Shown in pieces: positions 12,501-24,054 of a stretch of DNA of 64,000 nt. The position numbers and the translations under genes were made by a program. The DNA is taken from positions 7,626,001-7,690,000 of the forward strand of contig NC_065898.1 of the NCBI RefSeq assembly GCF_905147045.1, read 5' to 3'. The stretch comes from Nymphalis io (Eukaryota > Arthropoda > Insecta > Lepidoptera > Nymphalidae). The notes below the pieces were generated by a model. That model was not told where the DNA came from and searched no databases. It worked only from the letters and a program-made list of their open reading frames with translations. Positions within the stretch are counted from its first letter, which is position 1. Each line of letters starts with the position of its first letter.

Positions 12501-14278
12501 CTTCGGCAGCTGTAGAGGAAAATACGTCACACGCGTGCCCAATCCATAGACGAAACCCATTACCTGGTATGCTTGGACCGATAAGTAACTATTGTTTGTT
12601 AATTTGTCGATTTCTGAATATCAATGCTACTCAACATCTGGTGAGCATTTAACTTTTTTAAATAAAAGGTATTAACATTTTTAAGAATTAGACCAAAAGA
12701 TAATCCGTTTCTAATTACCGCAGTAGTTCCTAAAAATATGTTTGTATTATTCCATATTTAGGTGCTTAGTAACTGTTACGAGAATAAAAGACAAAGGATT
12801 ATTTCTAGTAGTATTTTATAAATGTAAAGTAAGAAATAAAAACATTGTTATATCAATTGACAAATGAAATAAATAGTATAAATATATTTTTGTTGATAAA
12901 AATATAGTCAGTAATCTCAGTAGATCTATTAGAGATAAGGCCGTTTTTGCATCGAACTTTTTTTCTATTTTCCATTGCGATTTTTTTAATTGAGTACAAG
13001 TCTTAAAGTAATTGTTTTACCTATTTCGCTAGGCAATAATAAAAAATACACAAATTGTAATTTTTTTTAATTGATTAATATATTACTTCATGGTCCAAAG
13101 CGTTACCAATTTCTATACGATTTATATTATGCAGTCGTTATAGTGTGAATTAGGAATAAACAACCAAGTATTCAAACTTTTCTATTTATTATACCTTATA
13201 CAATAGCAATAGCAATACAATAAAAAATATTTATTTTTAGAATTCACACAAATTATTATCAGTAAAAATAAGAAATTATAAAAATTTAAACAAATACACA
13301 AATTTTAAATAAAATCTGATTGTTACTATGACTACGGATTTCAGGGTACACCTCCAGCGAGTTGAGCACAGATGCGTCCCATGTGTGGTGCTCTCTCTCG
13401 ACGCCGACGACGCATGAATATGTACTCCATCACTTGTGTAATATACAGGGATAGTCTAGTTTATATTAATGTTAATGAAAAATACAACAACAAATAACAA
13501 TAAAAAATATAAAAATTCAATTTATATCAACAATCACTATCACCATTGCCTCATTGAGGTTGTTAATTAATTTTGTCAATAATCATATATTATTATTACT
13601 TTTTTGTATGTTAAATATATGAATTCGATTCTTATTTATCCTACTGTTCGTAATTAATCGATCTATCCTAATGAGGTATGTAGCGTGGTCACAGCAATGT
13701 CACCCTGCATTGTCCGGCCCGTTCACACGAATTGTTTTGTTTCAGCAGATGCATGTAACGCAACCCCGCGGGCCTACCTACTCGGAACCATGCCAACTAC
13801 CTAATTACATACCATGGACTAATCTAAACATTTGCCTGCTGCTCTTTATATATTCTATATTAATGTAAAATCAAAATTACTAAAGAAAATACATTTGAAT
13901 TCAATCAAATATATTCAGGTTTTTATTTTTCGGGTTAGATAGTTTTGTGCCACAAGTTTTGCACAAATATCAGGTATATTTCATGCAATTTACAATGTTG
14001 CCTTTATAGTTAGTGCTTTGCTTCTGAGGATCTTAGCGTGAAGCTGTAAGTATAGTCTAAAACCTTTCTCAATGAATGGATTATCTCATGTAAAAATAAT
14101 GATTGAAAAATGGACTAGTTATCTCGATAAGCGCATTAAAATATACATACACTCGAGCTTATTTATAATAGAAATAAAGGTAGGATAAGGTTAATTAATT
14201 CCTTGTTTTGAAGTAGGTACCTACTTAATAAAAAATATTAATTACTTTTGGGAAAAAATTAATACAAATACAAACGTG

Positions 14279-14485
14279 TTAGATCCGTAATGGCAAAGTG
14301 GACAGAACACGTATAATAGATAGATAATATAACCCGAAGATCGCAGACTTTATTCCCGGCAAGCACTGTTGAGATTTCACATGTTGTTCATAACATCTCG
14401 CGATTGGCGTTTGAAGGGAGATAAAGGCAACATGGACTGTAGCTACGTTGTGGAACTGGTTCACCCCCCTTTAACTGATATGTAT
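14279..14485 (+). mobile_element. Degenerate family A SINE
   Basis: GATCCGTAATGGCAAAGTGG, CCCGGCAAGCACTGTTGAG and CATAACATCTCGCG follow the block order of the 570-871 SINE with heavy decay. Confidence 0.5.
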
Positions 14486-15478
14486 TATATAGCAAGCTAA
14501 ATTTAGATAAAAACTTGAATTTAACTAAAAAATTAACGTTACCTAAGCACTTGAACAATGCACTAACGATGTATAATGTTAGTTAATAAGATTGAGTTAG
14601 GTTAATACTTAGATGTACACATCGTAATGTAATGTAATGTAAACATGTAAGCGTAATTGAAAAATATGATTTATCTAGGGAATCGTCGAACAGTAGCATA
14701 AACACACCTACGCGTCCACAAAACGGTATGCTAATTCTGAGTAATGCGTGTATGGACTGTGTCCATTTCCTGTATGCATCTCTTTCATGTGTCTTGCCGT
14801 AGGTTCCCTGCTACACTTGTAGTCGTTGAAGCGAATAGTTCACCTTTTAAATACCTCCATCAAAATAGATATCCTAAGCTTTCAATTTTACATTGCATTT
14901 CAATTATTTGTTCGTAAAGAAAATTTTTATTTATATGCTTAATTGTGTATAACGGAAGCTCTTATTGTACATTAATGATTCGTATAATCGTTTTTATTCG
15001 GTCTTGAAGTAGTAAAAAAAAATATTATAATAATTAGGTAACATTAAATTAATTTATTCTTGACTTTACTAACCAATTTTTTTGTGATAGCTAGACTTAA
15101 TTATACTTACTTATTTAGTAAATAATGATAAATCTTGATATGTATTTATATATTAAGTACAAGCTTGTACAAACAATTTGTCAGGATATTTTATTGTTAT
15201 GCACTTTTTAATTGAATATATAAATACATACATATGCTTAAAAAAAGAACTATGTTTTTTTGCCAAGAAAAATTAGTACAACAAGTGAGGCCACACAACA
15301 AGAAATGCTAATAATATGTTAGAGATTAATGGCGCCAGAATATACATATGTTCCCAAGTTTTCATTTCTTTTTGTCATCTCAGACACTAGCCGCCATCTT
15401 TAAAATAAGTTTTTGCAAATATCACTAATATGTGGACGATAAAATAGTAAAACTATAAATAAAAACAAAGTAATCAAA

Positions 15479-15560
15479 ATATTCTTTATTCAAGTAGGCT
15501 CATACAAGCACTGTACATAACATATATTTGAAAGTTTTATCCCTACAGATATATTTCTCT
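15479..15560. repeat. Dispersed repeat sharing the LINE target sequence
   Basis: TTATTCAAGTAGGCTCATAC resembles the DNA interrupted by the R1 LINE (TTATTCAAATAGGCTCTTAT at 46933). Boundaries are unclear. It is a relic of a widespread lepidopteran repeat by my recollection. Confidence 0.4.
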
Positions 15561-16014
15561 TTTTCCTTTTTTTTAATGAATAATTATATTGGTTAAGTTC
15601 TAGGTAAGTATATAAGAAAACTGTTACTAAAAAAGAAAATTGTATGTAATAAATTAACATGCTGCTCGTTCTGCATAACTGGTAAGCTGTTTTAAAGTTA
15701 CACTTAATTTTTAAATAACACTTTGTATGCTTAAGATTTGTAGTCGCTGAATCATTCATCCATCGGTTTGAATATTTGGTTAGAATATTTATATATATAT
15801 TTAAAGGCCTACTACTCAAGTCTTATTCGCTCTTGACCAAATGATCATTTGATAGTGTGGCAAATCATCTATATTTTGAAACGAATTAAAGTATTTTAAT
15901 TTTTTTAAATGAATCTTGTGGAATATCGCAATAATCAATTGCTATATACGTGTAAGGAGAACTTATATATTTACCTACCAAATATAATACCAACTAATAA
16001 ATCCTACTTTTAAT

Positions 16015-16235
16015 GTTCCCTGTGAGAGGTGAAGCCGGTCGTCCTACGCCTGAACTCTTTCCGGTCGTGTTGGAGCATCTTCCCCTAATATTATAAGATT
16101 GACGGAGTAGAGAATGCACCTGCGTATATATTTATCCGCTATGGTATCTCCTGTGCAGTTGGGTCAGTTGGCCACCTGGCCCTCGTTGACAATCGCTGAA
16201 GTGAAAAAAATCGCTCAGGAGGACTTCTAGTAAGT
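16015..16235 (+). mobile_element. Family C SINE fragment
   Basis: GCCTGAACTCTTTCCGGTCG, AATGCACCTGCG and ATCTCCTGTGCAGTTGGG match the reverse complement of the copy at 58280-58650 and the plus-strand copy at 45345. The tRNA-like head is missing. Confidence 0.6.
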
Positions 16236-16239
16236 GTTT

Positions 16240-16490
16240 ACCTCCTCCTCTAGTTAACGACTGGCCACCATATAGTGAATGGTCACCACCACCCATAGAC
16301 ATTGGAACTGTAAGAAATATTAACGATCCCTTACATCGGCAATGCGCACAAACCTTGGGAGCTAAGATTTTATATCCCTGGTGCATATAATTACACTGAC
16401 TCATTAACCCATAAACCGGAACACAACAATGCTAAGTATTGCTGTTTGGCAGTAGAATATGTGATAAATTGATGGTACCTACGCAGACTT
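16240..16490 (-). mobile_element. Family B SINE, minus strand
   Basis: GGTCACCACCACCCATAGAC, CATAAACCGGAACACAACAA and the TTACACTGACTCATTAACCC block are the reverse complement of the 1942 and 2971 copies. It abuts the family C fragment. Confidence 0.75.
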
Positions 16491-17264
16491 GAACAAAGAC
16501 CTGCAACCAAGTATTAGTCATTTAATTGGATAATCTACTCTAATAAATGTATAAAATAATACAAAAAAGGTATTGAAAGTTATTATTACGAAGATTTTAT
16601 TTGTATAGGTACGTTTGCCGGGAGAATTGTATTTATTGACTTTAATTCTTTCAACGCTAAATATTTCCAAATGATCGTGAAAATAAGTATATTTGCTTTG
16701 AAAGCAAGAAGCGTTGATACGTTTAGTAGCGGCTTCCGTTCAAATTTCGCGTGTTAATAAAATATTATTGCTACGATATAGGTACCTTCATAACAAACGT
16801 ACTAAAATATTACAATTGACTTATATTTTTAGCTTTAATATGTTGCTCATATTTATATTTCTTAAAAACAATGTTTTGTTATTAATATTTTGTAAAGATA
16901 AAAATATACAATTTTCAAATTTCATTTCATTATAATCAAATTTTGAGAAAATTATAATAAGCCTCAGAGGATAATTATACTTATATATCTTTATTTTAAG
17001 AAATTTCCTATGCTGCAACATACATACATACAAAGACCTTTTTTACCTTACCTTTAGGTATGTTTCCCTGGTATAATACCATATCATACTTCTATATTTC
17101 AAAACAAATTATACAAATAATAGACAACTAAACATTCCGTAACTATAAGACACACCTCAGTACTCCTACATTACAACTTAATGGAATGATCGCAACAAAG
17201 CAAGATCCACGGCGGCGGTTTTGTTTTTTTTTTTTAAATAATAATCCCAATGCTCGTTTTTTTT

Positions 17265-17420
17265 TCAAGAAATGACTAATATTCCTATAAACTTTTCAAA
17301 TATATGTACAGCTTGTGTTAGAAGTGGAGACGATAGCAGCCCAAGGTCAGGTTCGAACCTGCGATTTTTACATCCCTAGGCGGCCCGTAAATCATTGACG
17401 CTTAGTATTTCAATATATCT
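17265..17420 (-). mobile_element. tRNA-derived SINE relic
   Basis: On the minus strand GCAGGTTCGAACCTGACC is a B-box-like tRNA head, followed by GCTGCTATCGTCTCCACTTC and TAACACAAGCTGTAC, a body that recurs in lepidopteran SINEs by my recollection. No intact tRNA cloverleaf. Confidence 0.5.
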
Positions 17421-19488
17421 CATTTTTGCCTCGATATTCTTGCTAAGCAAAAAAAGGCTTTTATCATAATGTACTATGTATGTATAAACTATGATATGAA
17501 AAATTGAGTGGTCGCTACTTTTTGAAAATTATTGTTAGTGCCTATATATAGCTATATATAGATGTAATTTATGTAAATAAGTTGTTTCGGAATCAGATCT
17601 ATCAGGATGTGTTTCAAATAACTCGGATTCTTATTTCTGATATTTTATTGCTCGCTAGGTTTCTAAGCTCGGGAAATGCTTGACGCGCCATGATAATGTG
17701 ATTAATCCAAGCAAATGTAAGTATAAGCAATAACATATTTATTATGCTTAAATATGTCCGTTCAAACTCACTTAATAAGTATAAATAGATTCGGAAATAT
17801 GTAAAAATCTTTACTATAACAATGTAGTCAACTTAGCTTATTATGTGATGAAAATAATTAACAATAATTATTTTCATTGTGTTCTTGATAAGTTATCTAC
17901 AAAAATGTACATAGCTTAAAAGAAATTATTAATTGAAAAAAAAAAATGATTATAAGTCAATGAAATAGATGAGTATTGATTTTTTTTTTATATTTTAAAT
18001 ATTTTTTTGTACCAATCTCAATCTGAGCCTAGATGCTTCTAATCGAAGTTAAAATGATTATTTATTACCAATAAAATAAAGCGTCGTTAAAGAAGATCGT
18101 TAAAAATTCCTTAATTCCTTCTTATATTTAGTCTCTTATAGTATACAATATTTAAATAGATAGATTGTATATCAATAAATTTTAAAAGTTATAAAAACTT
18201 GCCAGATGTTATGATATAGGGATGTAAAATTTTTTCGAATATAGGATAGCTTTATTAGAAGTCATCGGAAAAATTAGCACGAAAAGTATTCACAGGAAAT
18301 GTAAATAATTAGACATCAGTTGTACCGTAAATGTAAATTTTGATTCAATGTTTATTTTGCTTTGATTATGAGCTTTAACAATCATATTGAACATACACCT
18401 ACTTGCTGTACCGGCGATACATCACACGAGTTGACTGATGATCTCAATGTCATTTAGCATCGCGGATTGGTTACTGTCACGGTAGGCTTTTGAAATATAG
18501 CATGTGTAATGAATTTCAGGAGCGTCTGCGAGGTTACGTCATCCTGGAGTATCCGGATTTCAGCACAGTGGGGCTCAGTCGCAATAAAACAGTTGTCTCT
18601 GTGTTGCTATCAAATTTCTTGTTATAAAAAGTATACTTATCTACCGAAAATTTTTGTTTTTTACAGGCACACACTTTAATAACAATTTTATTTGGAATTT
18701 AAATGTCAATGATTTTATAGCTTTATATTTACTACATTATAAGATATAGATAAGATCAATACAAAATGTTATGACTCAAGCGGGAATCAAACACAAGTCT
18801 GAGTTAATTGGTCATCATATTAAGTAGCATGTTAATTTGAAAACTTATTTACATTTTACCAATAAATTGTTTGCTTCAAATTAATGGTTATATGTTATAT
18901 TAACGATGCTACTAATTCTTGTTATATATTAGTATGTAAGTACATTTATAAATCAGAAAAACTTTATCCACTATTCTCAATTAGACAGTACATATTGCAT
19001 TTAGAAATGCATATTGGTATATTTTTGTTTACCTCTGTGTTTATCTTTAGACGCTTTTACGGGCCGACGATGAATTATTAGCTGTCTGCTAAATGACAGC
19101 TTGTCTCCGGCAATGAAATAAAAATTAAAAAGAAGTTAAATACGTATAGTCAATTCAATGAAAGTTTTTATATTTAAGTTCGCTATAGCCCAAGAGAGGA
19201 CCTCTCCGAAGGGTGATTCGGAGTAAGTACACATATAGGTATACATTTTATGAATGCTTGGATAAGTATTATCATTATGTGTTAAATAATAAACCGCAGG
19301 CCTGTTGAAAATTTAATTGATCAAATTTTCAAATAAGAATAAATAAAAATTATTGGATTTTTTTACGGTAAAATTTTAAAAGTTATGGCTGGCACTAATA
19401 TATGTTTTATACGACTTCACCCTCGAAAAATGTATTTAACGACAATCTTTCATGCTTTTACTTTTTTTAATAAAATTGGTCTAGAGTC

Positions 19489-19700
19489 TAGACCGACCCA
19501 ATGTGGCCTAGTAATTGATCGTGGTCCACACAACACTCGAATCACAACTGAAGATTGCGGGTTCAAACCTGAGCATTCACGCATATAATTATACACAAGC
19601 ATTTCTTGTGCTTAATTGGAGCTTATAATTATATATTATATCTTGTAATTTACATTGAAGTAAAACATCGTGTGGAAACATGGTCGGGTGAAAGTATATT
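19489..19700 (+). mobile_element. Family A SINE, partial
   Basis: CCAATGTGGCCTAGTAATTG, TTGCGGGTTCAAACCTGAGC and GAAGTAAAACATCGTGTGG follow the tRNA head and body of the 570-871 element, with an internal insertion of AT-rich DNA. Confidence 0.65.
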
Positions 19701-20459
19701 AATTGCGTTTAAAGTATATATACAGAATATGCCAGACTTATTTTTTAACTAAAAAAAAATTACACATTAAGGTATCCAAGCAGTCTTATTGGAACAGCTT
19801 GTTGGTCCAACATTCTCCTCTTGTCTAATTGTATACCTATGTGGTCAAAGAGTCATTGAATTCTTAAGTGATTGATGATGACAAAGATGATGTAAAATAT
19901 TTTATTTGTAATGACGATTAGTTATTATCACTTTAAAATTCAATCACTCTTTCGATTACTCTTCGCAACCTTTTAATAACTTTAAGCGTATGGTTTAGAA
20001 ATAGAGAATCGAAGTTACAAAAATGCCGTTGTAATCTTTGTTAGGTTTGAGCGGTGTAGCGACCACCCATCCACTCAATAAGGTTTCGCTCTGCAAACTT
20101 CCCATTCCATGGAAAAAAGATATAAAGTTTCTGTGGCATTATAATCGATGAAATCTCACTTTTAAGTCACATATAAAACGCCACTATATAAGAAGTCTGT
20201 CTGTATGTGTTAACCATAACAAGACAGTCTTCGTTTCTCATATAGTATTCGGTCCGTCTATTTGCGTAAAGGACCAACAACAGCGGGTTAATTCGGAGCC
20301 TTGAGGAGCTCCCGTAAAGTGTTCCCGGTAAGAAGAAAGGTACGTGATTAGCACGAATCTGCTTAGCAGGAGAAGTTGGTATAGTTTAACTTTGGTCAAT
20401 GCATTTTAATTCAAAATTATGTTTGAAAATAATTTTTTTTCATTGCGTATTAACGCATA

Positions 20460-20706
20460 CCTACATCACAAGTTCGGAGGGGTGCGATTACCCTCAACCC
20501 CCGAGGGGAGTTCTACCGAGTCACGAGCAGAGCACAGCACGGGAGGGTCCGCGAATGCGTTATATCAACACGATCCCGCAGCCTCTCCGATCCGTGTCAA
20601 GGACGGCCGTTGCAGTGGTTTTAGTGGGTATGAATCCCACATGACACGGCTCCCCCCATGGGACCCGAATACCTTTCTGAAGGTTTACAGTGCGTGAAAA
20701 AAAAAT
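20460..20706 (+). mobile_element. 3' end fragment of an R1-clade-like LINE
   Basis: A GC-rich 240-bp block ends GTGGTTTTAGTGGGTATGAA, TCCCACATGACACGG, then AAAAAAAAATAAAA. The intact R1 LINE has an equivalent element near its own 3' end (GGTTTTTAGTGGGTATTCC then TCCCACAT on its sense strand), so this is most simply the 3' untranslated region and A tail of a related, 5'-truncated copy on the plus strand. No polymerase frame is left. Confidence 0.55.
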
Positions 20707-20772
20707 AAAAATACCTACACAATGGAAAATAAAGCCCACGATGGCTTTATTTTCCATTGTGTAGGTATTTTT
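20707..20772. repeat. Perfect 30-bp foldback with 6-base loop
   Basis: Arms 20707-20736 and 20743-20772 are exact reverse complements; the loop is CACGAT. The outer ends are AAAATACCTACACAATGG and CCATTGTGTAGGTATTTT. It starts inside the A tail of the LINE fragment to its left. Confidence 0.9.
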
Positions 20773-21121
20773 TTAGTTTATAGTTGTTTACTCTTACATT
20801 TCGTTCTAAGGCAGATTTTCTTTCAGTCGAGCATAGCAGATAGTGCTATGCTGTACACCGTATTGGCTAGGTATATGCTTTCGATTGTCTTAATTCTCTA
20901 AGTAATCAAACAGAGAAACGATAATTTTCTAATGTCTTACGTATAATTTCATTGGTGTTTTTGATTTATATATACTTACTAATATTTAAACAGCGAAAAT
21001 GAGTTTGATTGCTTGTTAAGTTCTCACAACTTAACTATACCTATACTACATTTTTTGAATACACGTTGACAGGCTTGCAGAAAAGGGCATAGGGTATTTA
21101 ACACCTCCCCCACCTATTATT

Positions 21122-21162
21122 ATATATATATAAACAGAATATATATATATATATATATATAG
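21122..21162. repeat. Imperfect (TA)n microsatellite
   Basis: Two runs of TA dinucleotides around AAACAGA between 21122 and 21162. Confidence 0.8.
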
Positions 21163-21288
21163 ACAGAAACCGGTGTAATATTTAGATGATTAATATTTTT
21201 TTAGCATTCAAATTAATTTAAACATGACGTTTTAATTTTAGTTTTCCTTTATATTTATAATTTCAACAAATATGGATAAGTGTTGCAG

Positions 21289-21394
21289 AACTATCGATAG
21301 TTGACTGCAATAAATATTCAGGATGTGTAGATTTCACGATATAATGGATACCATTGCTTGCGCCTTAACTATCGATAGACAATCGATTGTCTAT
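21289..21394. promoter_or_regulatory. Paired TATCGATA (DRE-like) palindromes upstream of PIF1
   Basis: TATCGATA occurs at 21292-21299 inside the 14-bp palindrome AACTATCGATAGTT, and again at 21370-21377, which overlaps the perfect 20-bp palindrome at 21375-21394. TATCGATA is the DREF/BEAF-32 site of Drosophila promoters of replication genes. PIF1 begins 380-480 bp downstream. Function here is inferred. Confidence 0.4.
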
Positions 21395-21769
21395 AGGTAG
21401 GCGGTGGTGACCACTAACAGATTTTATATAAAAAAGAAGCGTTTATGTTTTACATTTAGATGTATTGTGAAATGTATAAATAATATAATGTTAAAAAAAA
21501 TTCAATTAATTTTAAATAAAATTATTATCTTGATTTTTATCAAATTTTGATGTCTCTGAAATGATCTGTGGTAAATAGTGTTATATTTTACATTATGGTT
21601 TCTGATTTTTGTAGGTAACTTGTAAATATCTGTGGAGTGTGGACACAGATGGATACTCGATGGCGACAATATGCGCGCGCGCAAATAGGGTATTGATGTG
21701 GTGTTGTAACTGGAGAATTATGTATTAAATTTTTATAATAAAGTTAAATAAGTTATTTATTATATAACA

Positions 21770-23833
21770 ATGGAGCCTGGAGCATCGTTTTTGTCATGTG
21801 CCGTAACGGTAGAATGGACAACACCACAAGGATCTATTACAAGAAAAGTTAATTACAGGACTGCATCTATACGTTTAATTCGAAATGAATTTCGCGAAAT
21901 GTTCTTGGAGATATCCAGTGATAAACAGACTAACATCCGACTAGCTCTAAAAAGTATAAATGTTTTTAAAAAGTTTATGGCGGAAGGCAAAGCGAGCATT
22001 AAGTTTCAAGAAGCGGGATGTACTCTTTTTGTATCAAATGCACCACCTATCAATTTAGTTTCGTTTTTAAGGACTATTTTTGTTAAAATGTCTGGTGACA
22101 AGGACCAAGCTGTTAATAAGACACCATCCAAACAAACTATGAGAGCTAAGTTGTTAAGTGGTAAGGCGCAAGCTTTTGAAGACATTAGCCCTGTAACAGT
22201 CACAGATATATCTAATGCTAAGAGCAAGATCAGTAAAGCAACAACGACTCCGTCTCCACCTTCCAAAAAGCGAAAATTAGAAGAAATTAATAGAGGTCCT
22301 GCTCCAAAAAAACTTTATTCTCCATCTCCATTAACAATTACCAGTTCTTTAAATATAGAGCAACAGAGAGTTTTAGAAGCTTGTCTTAGCGGAAAGAATA
22401 TATTTTTTACTGGATCTGCAGGTACAGGGAAAAGTTTCCTGTTAAAAAGAATAGTTTCTGCCTTACCTCCAGATGTCACAATGCCAACAGCATCTACTGG
22501 AGTTGCGGCTTGTCACATAGGTAAATAAATTTGTATTTCTATAAAGATAGTATTTTTTTATGATTTTTCTTTAATATTTTCTTTTTTTTAGGTGGAACAA
22601 CACTGCATGCATTTGCAGGTATCGGTGATGGTAGTGGAACTTTAGAAAAATTATGTGAAAAAGCAATGAAACTACCATTAGTTGCTCAAAAATGGAGAAA
22701 ATGCAAGCATCTTATAATAGATGAAATATCAATGGTTGATGGAACTTACTTTGAGGTAATTTTTATAATATAATAAACATTTAATTTGGTTAATAGATCT
22801 CTAAATTACATTATAATTTATCTCTTTTACATTATTATAGAAGTTGGAAGCAGTAGCAAGACATGTTCGAAAAAATGATAAACCATTTGGAGGTATTCAG
22901 CTTATTCTTTGTGGAGATTTCTTACAATTACCTCCTGTTGTAGATAAAGACAAATCTGCAAAGAGATTTTGCTTTCAAACATCATGCTGGGAAAAATGTG
23001 TAGACCTTTGTTTCGAATTAAAAGAGGTCCATAGGCAAACTGATCAAGAATTTATCTCAATCCTCAATAGTATAAGGATAGGACGGGTAACAAAAGACAT
23101 CAATGAACGCCTTTTACAAACAGCTTCTCAAAAAATTGAATGTGATGGAATTCTCGCTACAAGACTTTGTTCTCACACCAATGATTCTAAAATGATAAAT
23201 AATTCAAAATTGCGAGATTTAAATGGTGAAGAAAAGTTATTTTCTGCACAAGATAGTGATAATGCAACCACTCTTCTTGATATGCAGACTGTTGCCCCTT
23301 CAAAATTACTTTTAAAAGTTGGTGCTCAAGTTATGTTACTTAAAAATATAAATGTAAATGCAGGCCTAGTTAACGGAGCTAGGGGTGTTGTTGTTAGGTT
23401 TGAAGAAGGTTTGCCTGTTGTCCGATTTAAAAATAAAAAAGAATATACAGCAAGAACAGAGAGATGGTATGTGAAAAATTCTAATGGCTCTTTGCTCTGT
23501 CGTCAACAAGTACCTTTAAATTTGGCATGGGCATTTTCAATACATAAGTCACAAGGATTGACATTAGATTGTGTAGAAATGTCTCTTTCCAAAATATTTG
23601 AGGCTGGTCAGGCATATGTAGCTCTAAGTAGAGCACAAAGCTTGGAGACTCTACGAGTTTTGGATTTTGACTCTCGTCATGTGTGGGCTAACCCAGATGT
23701 TTTAGAATTTTACCAGAGGTTTAGACGACGTTTACAACAAATGGAACTCATTCCCCTTGGAAGGCCTCTATCTGACAAGACAAATAAAAAGAAGACACTT
23801 AGACAAATTCTAGAAAAACAACTGAACAGATAA
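21770..23833 (+). CDS. Pif1: PIF1 5'-to-3' DNA helicase (635 aa, three exons)
   Basis: ATP-dependent helicase of superfamily 1B acting in mitochondria and nucleus on G-quadruplexes, telomeres and forks. Exons 21770-22520, 22592-22755 and 22841-23833 join in phase. Motifs in order: Walker A GSAGTGKS (residues 215-222, Lys221), the PIF1 signature ASTGVAACHIGGTTLHAF crossing intron 1, Walker B IIDEISMVD (Asp294-Glu295), GDFLQLPPV (330-338), VHRQ (368-371), then VNGARGVV, AFSIHKSQGLTLD and AYVALSRAQ in the C-terminal helicase half. Length matches the animal protein (about 640 aa). The first 200 residues are the less conserved N-terminal region with a basic patch PPSKKRKLEE. It lacks any Rep domain, so it is not a Helitron helicase. 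It converges on the THAP gene. Confidence 0.96.
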
Positions 23834-23962
23834 TAAGACTGAAAACTGTTTATTCTTCTTTTGTATAGAAGATATTAGATTAATTTTTTTACATAAACTA
23901 CATTTTTTATTATAATAATTTCAATTGATGTAATCAAGGTATAATATAATGTGATACATATA

Positions 23963-23968
23963 AATAAA
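23963..23968 (+). terminator. Polyadenylation signal, PIF1
   Basis: AATAAA 130 bp after the PIF1 stop codon. Confidence 0.65.
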
Positions 23969-23982
23969 ACTATACTGTCCAT

Positions 23983-23988
23983 TTTATT
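23983..23988 (-). terminator. Polyadenylation signal, THAP gene
   Basis: AATAAA on the minus strand, 67 bp beyond the THAP stop. It lies 15 bp beyond the PIF1 signal on the opposite strand, so the two transcripts probably touch or overlap at their 3' ends. Confidence 0.65.
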
Positions 23989-24054
23989 GTTTTAATATAT
24001 TGTCTTAGAATAATGTATCAGGGATTGTATTCAATATTTGACTACAGTCTTGAA

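Larger units (their letters stand above)
9576..21285. other. 11.7-kb gene desert upstream of twist and PIF1
   Basis: Mostly AT-rich DNA with no convincing coding region. It contains repeat relics listed separately (14279, 15479, 16015, 16240, 17265, 19489, 20460), the foldback at 20707-20772, and GC-richer islands at 12310-12580, 13330-13440, 13671-13800, 14690-14840 and 18400-18600 that match no repeat I recognise. With twist transcribed away from it, it may hold regulatory DNA; that is inference. Confidence 0.5.

Noticed and set aside
12336..12560. 74-codon minus-strand frame MGFVYGLGTR... with hydrophobic C-terminus
   Set aside because: No family resemblance, no clear splice context. The DNA is better explained as a noncoding GC-richer island.
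16714..17033. Overlapping frames of 70-73 codons on both strands
   Set aside because: AT-rich, low-complexity Phe/Leu/Ile/Lys composition without similarity or splice support.
17330..17400. Possible tRNA gene on the minus strand (GGTTCGAACCT)
   Set aside because: No cloverleaf; followed by a SINE body.
21770..23833. PIF1 frame as a Helitron helicase
   Set aside because: No Rep/HUH domain, introns in phase with a single-copy gene structure, and PIF1-family motifs over the full expected length.
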